Below the pieces are notes generated by a model that saw nothing but the letters and a program-made list of their open reading frames with translations, was not told the origin of the DNA and searched no databases. Shown here piece after piece: positions 22,129 to 32,118 of a stretch of DNA of 64,000 bases. Source of the DNA: Citrobacter sp. Cu233 (GTDB lineage: Bacteria; Pseudomonadota; Gammaproteobacteria; Enterobacterales; Enterobacteriaceae); contig NZ_JAOWIF010000041.1 of the NCBI RefSeq assembly GCF_030332225.1, forward strand, positions 1 to 64,000, in the 5' to 3' direction. Within the stretch, counting starts at the first letter, position 1, and each line of letters opens with the position of its first letter. A program made the position numbers and the translations under genes.

Positions 22129-22656
22129 TTAATGAGTACGTCGGTTCCAGGGCATTTTGTCGAGCAGTCGCGCCATACCGCAGAAGCCAGTTACACCCGC
22201 AAGTACCAGCCCTGCACCGACAAAACCGCTGAGTAAGAAGAAGCCGCTGTTAACGGCGTAACCGAGAATGACGCCAAGCAAGGCAAGGCTGCCTGCGGCA
22301 ATCTGCACCTGACGCATTAGCGGCAATGGTTGTGAGCTATCTTTCACAACCGGCAGACCTGCTGCTTTCCAGCCGTCGAGCCCCCCCTCAAGCAGCCAGA
22401 CCTGTGCCGGCGCGGCGGCGGCATTCAATTTTGCCGCCGCATTTTGTGTACGCTTGCCTGACTGGCAGTGAAAAATAATGCACTCAGCCCGTAAGTTTGC
22501 GGGGAGTGAACCCTGCTCCAGGGTGGATAACGGTGCCAGGTGCGCCACGGGGATATGCTCGTACAGATACTCGTCAGCGTTGCGGATATCAATCAGTTTT
22601 GCGCCCTGAGCCAACAGCGTCTGCGCTTCGTGGGGGGAAATCATCCCAATGGTCAT
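22129..22656 (-). CDS. ygaP: Membrane rhodanese (thiosulfate sulfurtransferase) YgaP
   Basis: A 175-residue protein with a rhodanese domain at about 5-105 and two C-terminal membrane helices at about 118-160. The catalytic loop is HCQSGKRT with Cys64. It moves sulfane sulfur from thiosulfate to acceptors such as cyanide and is the only membrane-bound rhodanese type in E. coli. It lies 9 bases after ygaV, in an operon with its regulator. Confidence 0.95.
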   Translation of the reverse strand: MTIGMISPHEAQTLLAQGAKLIDIRNADEYLYEHIPVAHLAPLSTLEQGSLPANLRAECIIFHCQSGKRTQNAAAKLNAAAAPAQVWLLEGGLDGWKAAGLPVVKDSSQPLPLMRQVQIAAGSLALLGVILGYAVNSGFFLLSGFVGAGLVLAGVTGFCGMARLLDKMPWNRRTH

Positions 22657-22665
22657 AGTGGTTCC

Positions 22666-22965
22666 TTATGGGCAATACAGTGTTTTTAATGTGGCGATCA
22701 GCGAATTCACGGCCGCATTTTTAATGGAGTAAAGGATGCGCTGGGCATCACGCTGGCTGTCTATCAACCCCTCTTCACGCATTCTTGCCAGATGCTGAGA
22801 GGTGGCCGATGCACTAAGACCAGTAACGCGGGCTAACTCTCCCGCGCTGGTACCCGGTGAGCCACAAAGCATGCACAAAATCAGTAACCGTTTGGGATGA
22901 CTCATCGCTTTGAGCAAGGTGGCAGCCTGTTCTGCGCTGGCCTGCAGTTGTTCAAGTTCAGTCAT
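22666..22965 (-). CDS. ygaV: ArsR-family regulator YgaV
   Basis: A 99-residue winged-helix repressor that controls ygaVP and responds to sulfide/tributyltin in E. coli. The helix-turn-helix is SAGELARVTGLSASATSQHL (about 40-59). Cysteines at 31, 34 and 98 are candidates for sulfur or metal sensing; the E. coli protein as I recall it has Ser at the position of Cys34, so the extra Cys is a difference. It is the first gene of ygaV-ygaP. Confidence 0.94.
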   Translation of the reverse strand: MTELEQLQASAEQAATLLKAMSHPKRLLILCMLCGSPGTSAGELARVTGLSASATSQHLARMREEGLIDSQRDAQRILYSIKNAAVNSLIATLKTLYCP

Positions 22966-23139
22966 ATGTATTTTAGCATTTCCTAAGTTAAGTTAATTCT
23001 AAAGTAAATGCGCGTCGTACGCCAGCGTAAAGAGCGTAAAGGAGGGTAAAACAGCAGGGGAAGCCAGGCAGAGTTGGATAAACTCACTAACCTTAGATTT
23101 CTATGAAATGATTATTTTTTTTGCTTGTAGGGAGTGTGT

Positions 23140-23298
23140 ATGGGTTTCTGGAGAATCGTTTTTACTATTATTCTGCCGCCGCTTGGCGTGTTGCTGGGGA
23201 AAGGATTCGGCTGGGCGTTTATCCTCAATATCGTTTTGACATTGTTGGGCTACATCCCAGGCCTTATCCATGCCTTCTGGGTGCAAACACGTCACTGA
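23140..23298 (+). CDS. yqaE: Small PMP3-family membrane protein YqaE
   Basis: A 52-residue protein made of two hydrophobic segments (about 5-24 and 29-48) with the UPF0057/PMP3 pattern: [17 protein letters not shown]...[12 protein letters not shown]. Members sit in the inner membrane and are linked to salt and envelope stress. The ribosome site is GGGAG, 5 bases before the ATG. It lies 97 bases upstream of kbp on the same strand. Confidence 0.92.
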   Translation: MGFWRIVFTIILPPLGVLLGKGFGWAFILNIVLTLLGYIPGLIHAFWVQTRH

Positions 23299-23395
23299 TA
23301 GTCGTCACCGTAGCGGTGCAATCGCGCCGCTTTCCTTACCGCCTGTTCTCCTCTGCTACACTTTCTGGTGCTGCTTGTTAATCATCGAGGTGAAT

Positions 23396-23845
23396 ATGGG
23401 ACTCTTCAATTTCGTGAAAGATGCAGGTGAAAAACTCTGGGATGCGGTTACCGGAAACCATGACAGCGCGGAGCTGGTGAAAAAAGTGCAGGAGCATCTG
23501 AGCAAAACCGGTATTCCGGATGCAGATAAAGTGGACGTCCAAATTATCGAAGGTAAGGCAACCGTTTCTGGCGATGGATTAAGTCAGGAGGCGAAAGAAA
23601 AAATCCTGATTGCTGTCGGTAATATCTCCGGTATCGCCAGCGTGGACGATCAGGTTACAACTTCTGCGCCGGCGAGCGAAAGTCAGTTTTATACCGTAAA
23701 GTCAGGCGATACGCTGAGTGCGATTGCCAGGCAGGTTTACGGTAATGCCAATCTGTACAATAAAATATTCGAAGCCAATAAACCGATGCTAAAAAGCCCG
23801 GATAAAATCTACCCCGGCCAGGTTTTGCGTATTCCGCAAGAATAA
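23396..23845 (+). CDS. kbp: Potassium-binding protein Kbp (YgaU)
   Basis: A 149-residue cytoplasmic protein with an N-terminal BON domain (about 20-88) and a C-terminal LysM domain (about 97-146, [18 protein letters not shown] ... PGQVLRIP). In E. coli it binds K+ and supports growth at high salt or low potassium. The start [11 protein letters not shown] has a GAGGTG ribosome site and is preferred over an upstream in-frame codon that would add unrelated residues. It is convergent with csiR. Confidence 0.96.
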   Translation: MGLFNFVKDAGEKLWDAVTGNHDSAELVKKVQEHLSKTGIPDADKVDVQIIEGKATVSGDGLSQEAKEKILIAVGNISGIASVDDQVTTSAPASESQFYTVKSGDTLSAIARQVYGNANLYNKIFEANKPMLKSPDKIYPGQVLRIPQE

Positions 23846-23857
23846 TGATATTCAGAT

Positions 23858-24544
23858 CTATTCCGTCAGTAATTTGCCGGACATGGCTTGCTGAATAATG
23901 GGAATTGGCGTCAGCAGATGCTGGCGCATTAACTCGCTGGCGCGTGCGGCATCGCGCGCCAGAATAGCGTCGGTCAGCGTTTGATGCTGATCGTGCTTAT
24001 CTTCCAGCATCTCTACCGACAGCACCGTTTTACGCAACCAGATGAAACGGTATCGTGCCGCCAAATCAAACAGTCGTTCACGCATTTGCAGCAGATATTG
24101 CGAGCCACAGCCAGCAACAATCGCCGTGTGAAACGCCTGATGACGCTGATCCCACTCATCAAGCATCTGCTCGCTGGCGTCAACGGCCTCCAGCTTGCCG
24201 AGCATATGCGCGCGTGCCAGAATCTCTGCTTCCCAGGCGTCGTCGCCGCGCGCGATAGCCAGACCCACCAGCATGGCTTCCATATTGGCGCGGGCATCGA
24301 AAATATCGAGTAACTCTTGCCCGGACATCGGTGCCACCCGATACCCTTTCTGATTGACCACCGTGACCAGTCGCTCTGCAACCAGTTGCGAAAGCGCTTC
24401 GCGTAGTGGCCCAACACCCAGTTCATAACGTGAGGTCAGCAGGCTCATACGCAGTTTCTCATCAGGCTGATATATACCGCGGATGATATCGTTCTTCAGC
24501 CAGCGGTACCCATCAATGGCCGTCGGTTGGGAAATGGCGGTCAT
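23858..24544 (-). CDS. csiR: GntR-family repressor CsiR (GlaR)
   Basis: A 228-residue regulator with a GntR winged helix at about 10-75 (LLTSRYELGVGPLREALSQL) and an FCD effector domain. In E. coli it represses glaH-lhgO-gabDTP and is released by glutarate. The FCD metal-binding residues fit His and Asp positions in DEWDQRHQAFH and KHDQHQTL. It is the last gene after gabP on the same strand, in the expected place to control the operon upstream. Confidence 0.95.
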   Translation of the reverse strand: MTAISQPTAIDGYRWLKNDIIRGIYQPDEKLRMSLLTSRYELGVGPLREALSQLVAERLVTVVNQKGYRVAPMSGQELLDIFDARANMEAMLVGLAIARGDDAWEAEILARAHMLGKLEAVDASEQMLDEWDQRHQAFHTAIVAGCGSQYLLQMRERLFDLAARYRFIWLRKTVLSVEMLEDKHDQHQTLTDAILARDAARASELMRQHLLTPIPIIQQAMSGKLLTE

Positions 24545-24589
24545 GGTCTTACTCCTGAATAAATGTCCCGGCCTGCGCCGGGATCAGAT

Positions 24590-25990
24590 TTAATGCGTAT
24601 TTTGCAACGGTGCTTTTTGCCACGATAGCAGTTTTTTCCAGCGTGACATAATGGGTACGGTGCAAATAATCGCGATGGCGAGTAGCCCGGTCGAAACCAC
24701 CTCCAGCTGTTGCGCCGGACGGAAGAGCATCACCACTAATACGAAGACAATAAAGGCGATCACCAGCCAGGTAAGCCATGGAAAGAGCCACATTCTCAGC
24801 TTAATTTCACCGCCTTGCGCCAGCAGGATTTTGCGCATCCGTAACTGAGAAATAGCAATCACCAGATAGACCAGCAGTGCGATGGCGCCGGAACTGTCGA
24901 TCAGAAACTTAAATACTTTGGCCGGCGCGTAATAATTGACGATCACGGTGAGGAATGCCGCTCCGGTAGAGAGTAGTACTGCCACGTACGGCGTTTTGCT
25001 GCGGTTTGTTTTACCCATAAAGGCTGGGGCATCGCCGCGACGGCTCAGGGAATAGAGCATACGGGATGACGTATATAGCGCTGAATTCAGGCAACTGGTT
25101 ACCGACAGCAAAATGACGCAATCCATGATCAGCCTGGCATATGGAATATGCAGTAACTCCAGCACCGAGCGGTACGATCCCACCTCTTTCAGCCCCGGCA
25201 TGTTCCATGGGATCAGCGCGACTACCACGAAAATGGAACACAGATAGAAAATGGAGATACGCCAGATGACCGAATTCGTGGCGCGCACGATGTGTTTATC
25301 CGGGGTGTCGGATTCTGCGGCGGCAATGGTGACAATTTCAGCCCCCATAAAGGAAAACATGGTGATGAGCATCGCACTGAGTACTGCGCCAAAACCATTG
25401 GGCATAAAGCCGCCCTGATCCCACAGTCGTGAAACGCCGCTGACCTCCGCGTACGGATAAAATCCGCTAATCGCTACCGCACCCAGGGCGATGAATGCCA
25501 GAATGGCAATCACTTTACACAGCGCCAGCCAGAATTCAAACTCGCCGTAATTTTTGACGCTCAGCAAATTACTGCCGGTTAATGCCAGGGTGATAACCAG
25601 GGAAAACAGCCAGATAGGCACTCCAGGGATCCATGAATGCAGGATGATGGCCGCAATATTAGCCTCCAGTGGGATAACCAACACCCAGAACCACCAGTAT
25701 AGCCAACCGATGGTATAACCAGCCCACGGCCCGATAGCCTTATCGGCATAGGTGGAAAAGGAACCGGTATCTGGGGTGGCGACGGCCATTTCGGCCAGCA
25801 TGCGCATAATCATCACCACCAGTAACCCGGCGAACAGATAGGCCAGCAGCACAGCCGGACCGGCTTCGGCAATCGCGACGCTTGAACCTACAAATAAACT
25901 GGCGCCGATAACCCCGGCAATGGACAACATGGTGACGTGGCGTGATTTCAGCCCGCCCCCTAAATCATGTGATTGTGACACTTGCCCCAT
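24590..25990 (-). CDS. gabP: GABA permease GabP
   Basis: A 466-residue amino acid-polyamine-organocation transporter with 12 membrane segments. The family signature GVIGASLFVGSS lies in the first helix region (about 27-38). It imports 4-aminobutyrate for GabT and GabD. It belongs to glaH-lhgO-gabDTP-csiR and is separated from gabT by a REP element. Confidence 0.97.
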   Translation of the reverse strand: MGQVSQSHDLGGGLKSRHVTMLSIAGVIGASLFVGSSVAIAEAGPAVLLAYLFAGLLVVMIMRMLAEMAVATPDTGSFSTYADKAIGPWAGYTIGWLYWWFWVLVIPLEANIAAIILHSWIPGVPIWLFSLVITLALTGSNLLSVKNYGEFEFWLALCKVIAILAFIALGAVAISGFYPYAEVSGVSRLWDQGGFMPNGFGAVLSAMLITMFSFMGAEIVTIAAAESDTPDKHIVRATNSVIWRISIFYLCSIFVVVALIPWNMPGLKEVGSYRSVLELLHIPYARLIMDCVILLSVTSCLNSALYTSSRMLYSLSRRGDAPAFMGKTNRSKTPYVAVLLSTGAAFLTVIVNYYAPAKVFKFLIDSSGAIALLVYLVIAISQLRMRKILLAQGGEIKLRMWLFPWLTWLVIAFIVFVLVVMLFRPAQQLEVVSTGLLAIAIICTVPIMSRWKKLLSWQKAPLQNTH

Positions 25991-26079
25991 CTTTAAACCT
26001 CTCGAAAGTATTTCACTTGGGAGAGCACCCCGGCATTCCCGCGCCGGGGCACGCGTATTATTGTTATTGACCCTGTTTA

Positions 26080-26112
26080 CCGGATGGCGGCTCCGCCTTA
26101 TCCGACCTACGG
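26080..26112. repeat. REP element between gabT and gabP
   Basis: CCGGATGGCGGCTCCGCCTT followed by ATCCG is a standard REP sequence, about 30 bases beyond the gabT stop. It may set the relative stability of gabT and gabP messages. Confidence 0.8.
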
Positions 26113-26141
26113 ATTGCGTTTTTTATTGGCAGAATGTGGTG

Positions 26142-27425
26142 TTAAGCCTGCTTCGCCTCGGCAAAACACTGAGCAATAATGTCCAGACCCTGACGGATTT
26201 GTGCCTCTTCAATGGTGAGTGGAACAAGGATGCGCAGCACGTTGTAGTACGGTCCGCAGGAGAGCAGGATCAACCCTTTGTCACGTGCACGCGCGACAAC
26301 GTCGGCGGTCAGTTTGGCATCGGGCCTGGTGTGGTCGCCGTCTTCGAACAACTCAATGGCAATCATTGCGCCCAGCCCGCGAACATCACCAATCTCGCGG
26401 TGCGTTTCCGCAATGGCCAGCAGACCATCGCGCAGGGTTTTGCCCAGGTCGTTCGCCTTTTGCAGCAGGTTTTCCTGCTCGAAAATGTTCAGCACTGCCA
26501 GCGCGGCGGCACAGGCAATCGGGTTACCGGCATAGGTGCCGCCCAGACCACCCGGTGGGACGGCGTCCATCACCTCGGCGCGTCCGGTGACGCCGGCCAG
26601 CGGGAAGCCACCGGCGATGGATTTTGCGAAGGTGGTCAGATCCGGGGCCACACCCATTTGCTCCATCGCAAACAGCGTACCGGTACGACCTGCGCCGCTC
26701 TGCACTTCATCGGCAATCAACATTATCCCGTGTTCGTCACAAATTGTGCGCAGGCGCTGCATAAAGGCCGGGGAGGCGGCGTAAAAACCCCCTTCGCCTT
26801 GTACGGGTTCAATGACGATAGCGGCAATATCTTCCGGGGCCGCGTCGTTTTTGAAAATACGGTGGATGCTGGCAATCGCATCGTCATCGCTGATACCGTG
26901 CAGCGCGCAAGGGTACAGCGCACGATACACATGACCCGGCATCAGCCCCATGCCAGCAGAGTACGGGTTCACTTTCCCGGTTAATGAGAGGGTGTAGTGG
27001 GTACGGCCATGATAGGCACCGCTAAAGGCGATGGTCCCGGTTCGTTTGGTGGCCGCGCGGGCGATTTTCACCGCATTTTCCACGGCTTCAGAGCCGGTGG
27101 TGACCAGCAGGGTTTTCTTGGCGAAATCACCCGGTACTTTTTGGTTCATAATTTCACACAGCTCGAGGTACGGCTCATAGGCCAGCACCTGGAAGCAGGT
27201 ATGTGACAGTTTTTTCAACTGCGCTTCTACCGCAGAGACAATCTGCGGATGCAGATGACCGGTATTCAACACCGCAATACCGCCAGCAAAATCGAGGAAC
27301 TCACGGCCTTCAACGTCCCAAACCCGGCAGTTTTCTGCGCGTTCGGCAAAAATCGGGTGGATTTGTCCTACGCCACGAGGAACGGCGTTGCTGCGACGTT
27401 GCATGAGTTCTTTATTGGTGCTCAT
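26142..27425 (-). CDS. gabT: 4-aminobutyrate aminotransferase GabT
   Basis: A 427-residue PLP enzyme that moves the amino group of GABA (or 5-aminovalerate) to 2-oxoglutarate, giving succinate semialdehyde (or glutarate semialdehyde) and glutamate. The PLP lysine is Lys268 in TFAKSIAGG; the Asp of IADEVQSG binds the pyridine nitrogen. The start MSTNKELMQ gives the E. coli length; an earlier in-frame Met would add 12 residues. It lies 25 bases after gabD. Confidence 0.98.
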   Translation of the reverse strand: MSTNKELMQRRSNAVPRGVGQIHPIFAERAENCRVWDVEGREFLDFAGGIAVLNTGHLHPQIVSAVEAQLKKLSHTCFQVLAYEPYLELCEIMNQKVPGDFAKKTLLVTTGSEAVENAVKIARAATKRTGTIAFSGAYHGRTHYTLSLTGKVNPYSAGMGLMPGHVYRALYPCALHGISDDDAIASIHRIFKNDAAPEDIAAIVIEPVQGEGGFYAASPAFMQRLRTICDEHGIMLIADEVQSGAGRTGTLFAMEQMGVAPDLTTFAKSIAGGFPLAGVTGRAEVMDAVPPGGLGGTYAGNPIACAAALAVLNIFEQENLLQKANDLGKTLRDGLLAIAETHREIGDVRGLGAMIAIELFEDGDHTRPDAKLTADVVARARDKGLILLSCGPYYNVLRILVPLTIEEAQIRQGLDIIAQCFAEAKQA

Positions 27426-27450
27426 CAGGTGTTCTCCAGTATTTATTTTA

Positions 27451-28899
27451 TTAAAGGCCAATACACATATATTTGATTTCTAAGTAGTCTTCGATGCCGT
27501 ACTTCGAACCTTCGCGGCCAAGACCGGAGGCTTTAATGCCGCCAAAGGGGGCAACTTCATTTGAGATGATGCCGGTATTAATACCGACGATGCCGTACTC
27601 CAGCGCTTCACCCACGCGGAATACCCGGCTGAGATCACGGGCGTAGAAGTAGGCCGCCAGCCCAAACTCGGTGTCGTTGGCTTGTGCAATGACGTCAGCT
27701 TCATCTTTAAAGCGAAACAGCGGCGCCAGCGGGCCGAAGGTCTCTTCTTTGGCGACCCTGGCAGTATTGGGCACGTCCACCAGAATCGTGGGCTGGAAGA
27801 AGTTGCCGCCCAGTGCGTGAGCCTTACCTCCCGCTACGATGCGTGCGCCTTTATCCAGCGCGTCGGCGATGTGTTCCTGCACTTTTGCGACGGCTTTTTC
27901 ATCGATCAGCGGTCCGGTGGTGACCTGCGGATCCAGACCGTCACCGAGGTGCAGTTTGTTCACCGCCTGCTGGAGCTTGTCGGCAAACTGCTCATACACG
28001 CCGTCCTGAACATACAGACGGTTGGCGCAAACGCAGGTCTGCCCGGCATTACGAAACTTCGATGCCAGCGCACCTTCCACGGCTTTATCAAGGTTGGCAT
28101 CGTCAAAGACGATAAACGGCGCATTGCCGCCCAGTTCGAGTGACACCTTCTTGATATCTTTGGCGCACTGCTGCATTAGCTGGCGTCCAATCTCAGTGGA
28201 GCCGGTAAACGACAGCTTGCGTACCAGCGGGTTGCCAGTCAGCTCATTACCAACAGCACTGGCTGAACCCGTCACGACGCTGAAAACACCTGCCGGGATC
28301 CCGGCGCGATTGGCCAGTTCAGCCAGCGCCAGCGCGGAGTACGGCGTCTGGCTGGCCGGTTTGAGTACCATCGTGCAGCCTGCCGCCAGCGCCGGACCGG
28401 CTTTACGGGTGATCATTGCGGAAGGGAAGTTCCACGGTGTGATAGCGGCGGTAACGCCGATCGGCTGTTTGATGACGATCAGACGCTTATCAGCTTGATG
28501 GCCTGGAATGGTGTCGCCGTAAATACGTTTGCCCTCTTCGGCAAACCACTCGATAAATGAGGCGGCATAAGTGATTTCGCCTTTGGCTTCCGCCAGCGGT
28601 TTACCTTGTTCGAGGGTCATCAGGCGGGCGAGATCGTCCTGATGCTCAATCATCAGATTGAACCAGCGACGCAGGATATTGGCCCGCTCTTTAGCGGTCA
28701 GCGCCCGCCATGCGGGTAGGGCGCGATTAGCGGCTTCAATGGCTTCACGGGTTTCATCGGCCCCCATTTTCGGTACGCTACCCAGTTGCTGACCATTCGC
28801 GGGGTTGGTCACCGCGAGGGTCTCGCCGCTGTTGGCGTCACGCCAGTGACCGTCAATCAGTGCCTGCTGGCGAAACAAGGTGGGATCGTTAAGTTGCAT
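27451..28899 (-). CDS. gabD: Succinate/glutarate semialdehyde dehydrogenase GabD
   Basis: A 482-residue NADP-dependent aldehyde dehydrogenase that oxidises succinate semialdehyde and glutarate semialdehyde. The catalytic Glu lies in VSLELGGNAPF and the catalytic Cys in AGQTCVCANR (about 288), where a second Cys two residues on forms the known redox switch. The Rossmann motif GSTEIGRQL is present. It follows lhgO in glaH-lhgO-gabDTP. Confidence 0.98.
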   Translation of the reverse strand: MQLNDPTLFRQQALIDGHWRDANSGETLAVTNPANGQQLGSVPKMGADETREAIEAANRALPAWRALTAKERANILRRWFNLMIEHQDDLARLMTLEQGKPLAEAKGEITYAASFIEWFAEEGKRIYGDTIPGHQADKRLIVIKQPIGVTAAITPWNFPSAMITRKAGPALAAGCTMVLKPASQTPYSALALAELANRAGIPAGVFSVVTGSASAVGNELTGNPLVRKLSFTGSTEIGRQLMQQCAKDIKKVSLELGGNAPFIVFDDANLDKAVEGALASKFRNAGQTCVCANRLYVQDGVYEQFADKLQQAVNKLHLGDGLDPQVTTGPLIDEKAVAKVQEHIADALDKGARIVAGGKAHALGGNFFQPTILVDVPNTARVAKEETFGPLAPLFRFKDEADVIAQANDTEFGLAAYFYARDLSRVFRVGEALEYGIVGINTGIISNEVAPFGGIKASGLGREGSKYGIEDYLEIKYMCIGL

Positions 28900-28922
28900 G
28901 ATTGCTTCCTGTCGTAAAAAGG

Positions 28923-30191
28923 TTAACGGGTAAAGGCGGCGTGTAATGTCTCCACGCTACGTGCCGCACGCAGCGTGCGTCCGGGATTGCTCTGGTTTTC
29001 CAGCAGGGCGTGAACTTTGCTGACGATATGCGCGCCGATAGGGAGAGCCGACGTTGCCGCCGGAGACGGGGCGTTACAGGTGTGAATTGAACGCGGCGTA
29101 GTGACAAACAGAAAATCGTCGATCAGCTTGCCGTCCGGCGATACCGCCTGTGCCCGCACGCCTGCAGGCCACGGCTGCAGATCGTTAAGCGTCAGGCTCG
29201 GGCAGTATTTTTGTACCAACCGCAGATAGCCGCTTTTGCACAGCGAATTTTTCATTTCGCCAAGCCCGGATCGCAGATTGTTTTGCAGCACGCGGCGGAT
29301 GCCGGAAGAGCCGAGGATCTCCAGCGTATCGCTGAGCGAGAAGTCGCGTTTACGGTAGCCTTCGCGTTTAAACGCCAGCACCGCGTTGGGGCCGACCGTG
29401 ACGCTGCCGTCGATCATGCGGGTAAGATGCACGCCGAGAAACGGCATCGCCGGATCGGGGATTGGGTAGATCAGATGATTAACTATCTGGTTATGTTCTG
29501 ACGCCAGGCGGAAGTATTCGCCACGGAACGGACAGATGATAAAACCGGGCTCGACGCCAAGCATTTTCACCAGCCGGTCAGCCATCAGCCCGGAACAGCT
29601 AATCAGCGTCGCGCCCTCATATTCCTGGCCCTGACGGGTATGCACAATCACGCCCGCGGCGTGCTCTTTCAGTGCGCTGACTTCGGCGTTATAAATAATC
29701 TCGCCGCCTTTGGCCTGGAAAATCTTCGCCATCGCGGTGGTCACTTCACGGTAGCTGACTATCCCACTTGAGGGGACAAAAATGCCGCCCAGTCCGGTAA
29801 TGTTCGGCTCACGCTCACGCAATTCTTCGGCGTTTAACCACTCGCGCTCTAAACCGTTAGCGGCGGTGCGATCCCAAAGCGCACGCATGCGCTCCATTTC
29901 CAGCTCCGAGGTGGCAACCAGCATTTTTCCGCAAACGTCATAGCGGATGCCGTTTTGGTCGCAAAAGGCTTTGGTGGCGCGATTTCCGGCCAGGCAAAAC
30001 TGCGCCTTCAGGCTGCCGGGGGTGTAATAAACCCCGGCATGAATCACGCCGCTGTTGTGGCCCGTCTGGTGACAGGCCGGGCCGGACTCTTTTTCCAGCA
30101 GCGCGATTTTGGCGTCCGGATAGACATCAATCAGTTGCATGGCGGTCGACATGCCGATAATGCCGCCGCCAATAATCACAAAATCATACAT
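28923..30191 (-). CDS. lhgO: L-2-hydroxyglutarate dehydrogenase LhgO
   Basis: A 422-residue FAD enzyme that oxidises L-2-hydroxyglutarate to 2-oxoglutarate and passes electrons to the quinone pool. The dinucleotide-binding motif GGGIIG is at residues 8-13, and the DAO-family segment GPACHQTGHNSGVIH follows near residues 40-54. The start MYDFVIIGG matches E. coli (422 residues). It takes the product of GlaH, directly upstream. Confidence 0.97.
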   Translation of the reverse strand: MYDFVIIGGGIIGMSTAMQLIDVYPDAKIALLEKESGPACHQTGHNSGVIHAGVYYTPGSLKAQFCLAGNRATKAFCDQNGIRYDVCGKMLVATSELEMERMRALWDRTAANGLEREWLNAEELREREPNITGLGGIFVPSSGIVSYREVTTAMAKIFQAKGGEIIYNAEVSALKEHAAGVIVHTRQGQEYEGATLISCSGLMADRLVKMLGVEPGFIICPFRGEYFRLASEHNQIVNHLIYPIPDPAMPFLGVHLTRMIDGSVTVGPNAVLAFKREGYRKRDFSLSDTLEILGSSGIRRVLQNNLRSGLGEMKNSLCKSGYLRLVQKYCPSLTLNDLQPWPAGVRAQAVSPDGKLIDDFLFVTTPRSIHTCNAPSPAATSALPIGAHIVSKVHALLENQSNPGRTLRAARSVETLHAAFTR

Positions 30192-30210
30192 CCGCTTAAT
30201 TCCTTCGCGC

Positions 30211-31188
30211 TTACTGATGGGTCTGGTAATGGTGGGTGGCGTAGGCAAAATAACCACGCTGGCGCATCAGTTCGCGACGCAGGTCAGGATGCGAGGTGAA
30301 GCGGTCGCGACCGTGTAGCCAGAACAGGTTGTTGATCAGCAGGAATTTACCGACAGATACCGGAACGGAAAGAATGTTCTTGCTGGTTTCCAGCGCATCA
30401 GACAGGTCGCTCAGCCAGACGCCTTCTTCATAATCCTTCGGCTGGACAAACTGGTCGATGTAGCGCATCACCGGGCGGCCCTGCTGGTCGACGTCAAACA
30501 CTGGATGAAACACGTCCTGGCTAACGTTTTTGCTTGGCGGTGCGGCAAAGCGCATGGCACGGCGTGCCAGCGGGTGGGTAAAGTACTGATCCAGATGTTC
30601 CCAGTCGTCGAGATGCAGCAGCAGCGAGTTTCCGCCGGTCATGTTCTGCTCGTCGATTTTCATCATCAGCACGTAGTCGGTGATTTCTTCGAGGTAGGTA
30701 CCGTCGTTATGTAGCTCCATGACACGGTGCGGCTGACGCAGGTAGCTGTCGGAGTTATCGACGTTTTTCACCACGAAGCGCGCATAGTACTGACCGCTCA
30801 TCGCATCAAAATTGGAGCGCCCGATAAGATGGGCGACGGCTGTCGCCAGTTTGACCATCTCCTCCGCCTGCGCCACGTCATCAACGCCCACGGCGTTGAT
30901 CAGCAGCGCACCTTCAGCGCGGTCCAGCAGCGTTTTTAGCAGCAGCGGCTGCAACTGATTACCGCACAGATCGTCGAGGATATTCGCCACTTTGAAACGC
31001 AAGAAAGATTTGTATTCCAGCGCCTGCACCGGCCACTGCGCGACGGCTTGCAGAAATTGCTCCGTAGTCTCAGCACAGAAAGTCAGCTCCAGTAAGCGTG
31101 GAGACTGGGCTGATGGTTTCAGCGTGAAGCCGCTGTAGTGTTGGGCTGGATCTTCAGCGTTCGGTTGTACGGCAGTCAGTGCGTTCAT
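30211..31188 (-). CDS. glaH: Glutarate 2-hydroxylase GlaH (CsiD)
   Basis: A 325-residue Fe(II)/2-oxoglutarate dioxygenase that hydroxylates glutarate to L-2-hydroxyglutarate in lysine breakdown. The iron site is His160-x-Asp162 (LHNDGT) with a distal His in WLHGRDRF near 292. The start MNALTAVQ matches the E. coli protein (325 residues). It is the first gene of glaH-lhgO-gabDTP and in E. coli is strictly sigmaS and cAMP-CRP dependent. Confidence 0.97.
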   Translation of the reverse strand: MNALTAVQPNAEDPAQHYSGFTLKPSAQSPRLLELTFCAETTEQFLQAVAQWPVQALEYKSFLRFKVANILDDLCGNQLQPLLLKTLLDRAEGALLINAVGVDDVAQAEEMVKLATAVAHLIGRSNFDAMSGQYYARFVVKNVDNSDSYLRQPHRVMELHNDGTYLEEITDYVLMMKIDEQNMTGGNSLLLHLDDWEHLDQYFTHPLARRAMRFAAPPSKNVSQDVFHPVFDVDQQGRPVMRYIDQFVQPKDYEEGVWLSDLSDALETSKNILSVPVSVGKFLLINNLFWLHGRDRFTSHPDLRRELMRQRGYFAYATHHYQTHQ

Positions 31189-31309
31189 CAGAATCGATCC
31201 TCTCAGTAGATTGTCAGGGAGACATGGCGATGCTCGTTTCGTAGCCATAAATTAAAAATATCTACATTTTTGAAAAACGCGCACAGAATGCGCTTGTTTG
31301 TTTATTATT

Positions 31310-31325
31310 TGTGATCAAAAGCAAC
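31310..31325 (-). promoter_or_regulatory. Candidate CRP site of the glaH promoter
   Basis: On the minus strand the right half TCACA of the CRP consensus is perfect and the left half is poor (GTTGC-TTTTGA-TCACA). It lies about 130 bases before the glaH start codon. E. coli csiD uses one CRP site centred near -68 with a sigmaS promoter, and the position here would agree with a start site near 31249. Confidence 0.4.
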
Positions 31326-31448
31326 AAATATTTAACATTATAAACGGTGAGGTTAAATGAAAAACGCGGAAGATAAACAGGAGAATGTTATTTAAAAACA
31401 GAGGATTAATAATACCGCCGCTGATGGGGGGCAGCGGCAGTAAAAATG

Positions 31449-32051
31449 TTAGTAACCGACTTTATAAATACGTCCGGTTTGAATGCCTTCCACGCTGCGG
31501 CGGTAAGCGTTGGCCACCGTTGCCGCTGGCACGCTTTCAAAGCCAGGGAAGAATCCATCGTAGGCTTCAGCAGATTCACTCAGTACGGTCGGGCTAATCA
31601 GGTTAATGCGCAAACCGCGTCCTAACTCGCAGGCTGCTGCGCGCACAAATCCTTCCAGCCCGGCATTTATGGTCGCGGCATTTGCCCCTTGGGCAATGGG
31701 CTCATGGGCGATAATGCCGCTGATCAGCGTAATAGAACCGCCATCGTTCAGGTAATGTTGCCCGGTCAGGGCCAGACGCACCTGGCCTAATAACTTATCC
31801 TGCAGACCCTGATTAAATTCACTGTCAGTCATCGTCGATAGCGGGCCAAAGAACAGATTGCCGGTGGCGGAAACAATAGCATCCACGCGTCCTGTTTTTT
31901 CAAATAGCGCCTGTACGCTCTCTTGTGAGGTGATATCGACCTGGTAATCACCCTGCGTGCGGCCCACGCGGATAACCTCATGTTTACGACTCAACGTCTC
32001 TGTGACTGCACGACCCACTGTACCGCTGGCACCAATAATGACGATTTTCAT
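31449..32051 (-). CDS. SDR-family protein lacking canonical active-site residues
   Basis: A 200-residue short-chain dehydrogenase-like protein with the NAD(P) motif GASGTVG at 7-13 and a Ser at 111 where the catalytic Ser is expected. The usual YxxxK is missing: the region aligning with YAASKAALEGF reads NAATINAGLEGF (124-135). This fits the Lin1944-like SDR subgroup, known for lost active-site residues. The start MKIVIIGAS is chosen over MV two codons before. It is divergent from a LysR gene across 98 bp; substrate unknown. Confidence 0.82.
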   Translation of the reverse strand: MKIVIIGASGTVGRAVTETLSRKHEVIRVGRTQGDYQVDITSQESVQALFEKTGRVDAIVSATGNLFFGPLSTMTDSEFNQGLQDKLLGQVRLALTGQHYLNDGGSITLISGIIAHEPIAQGANAATINAGLEGFVRAAACELGRGLRINLISPTVLSESAEAYDGFFPGFESVPAATVANAYRRSVEGIQTGRIYKVGY

Positions 32052-32118
32052 AACCACCTCCGCAATAGTGTGAGCCGCTATTCTTTAATGAAAATGAAAT
32101 CAGATAAACTGGCTAAAA

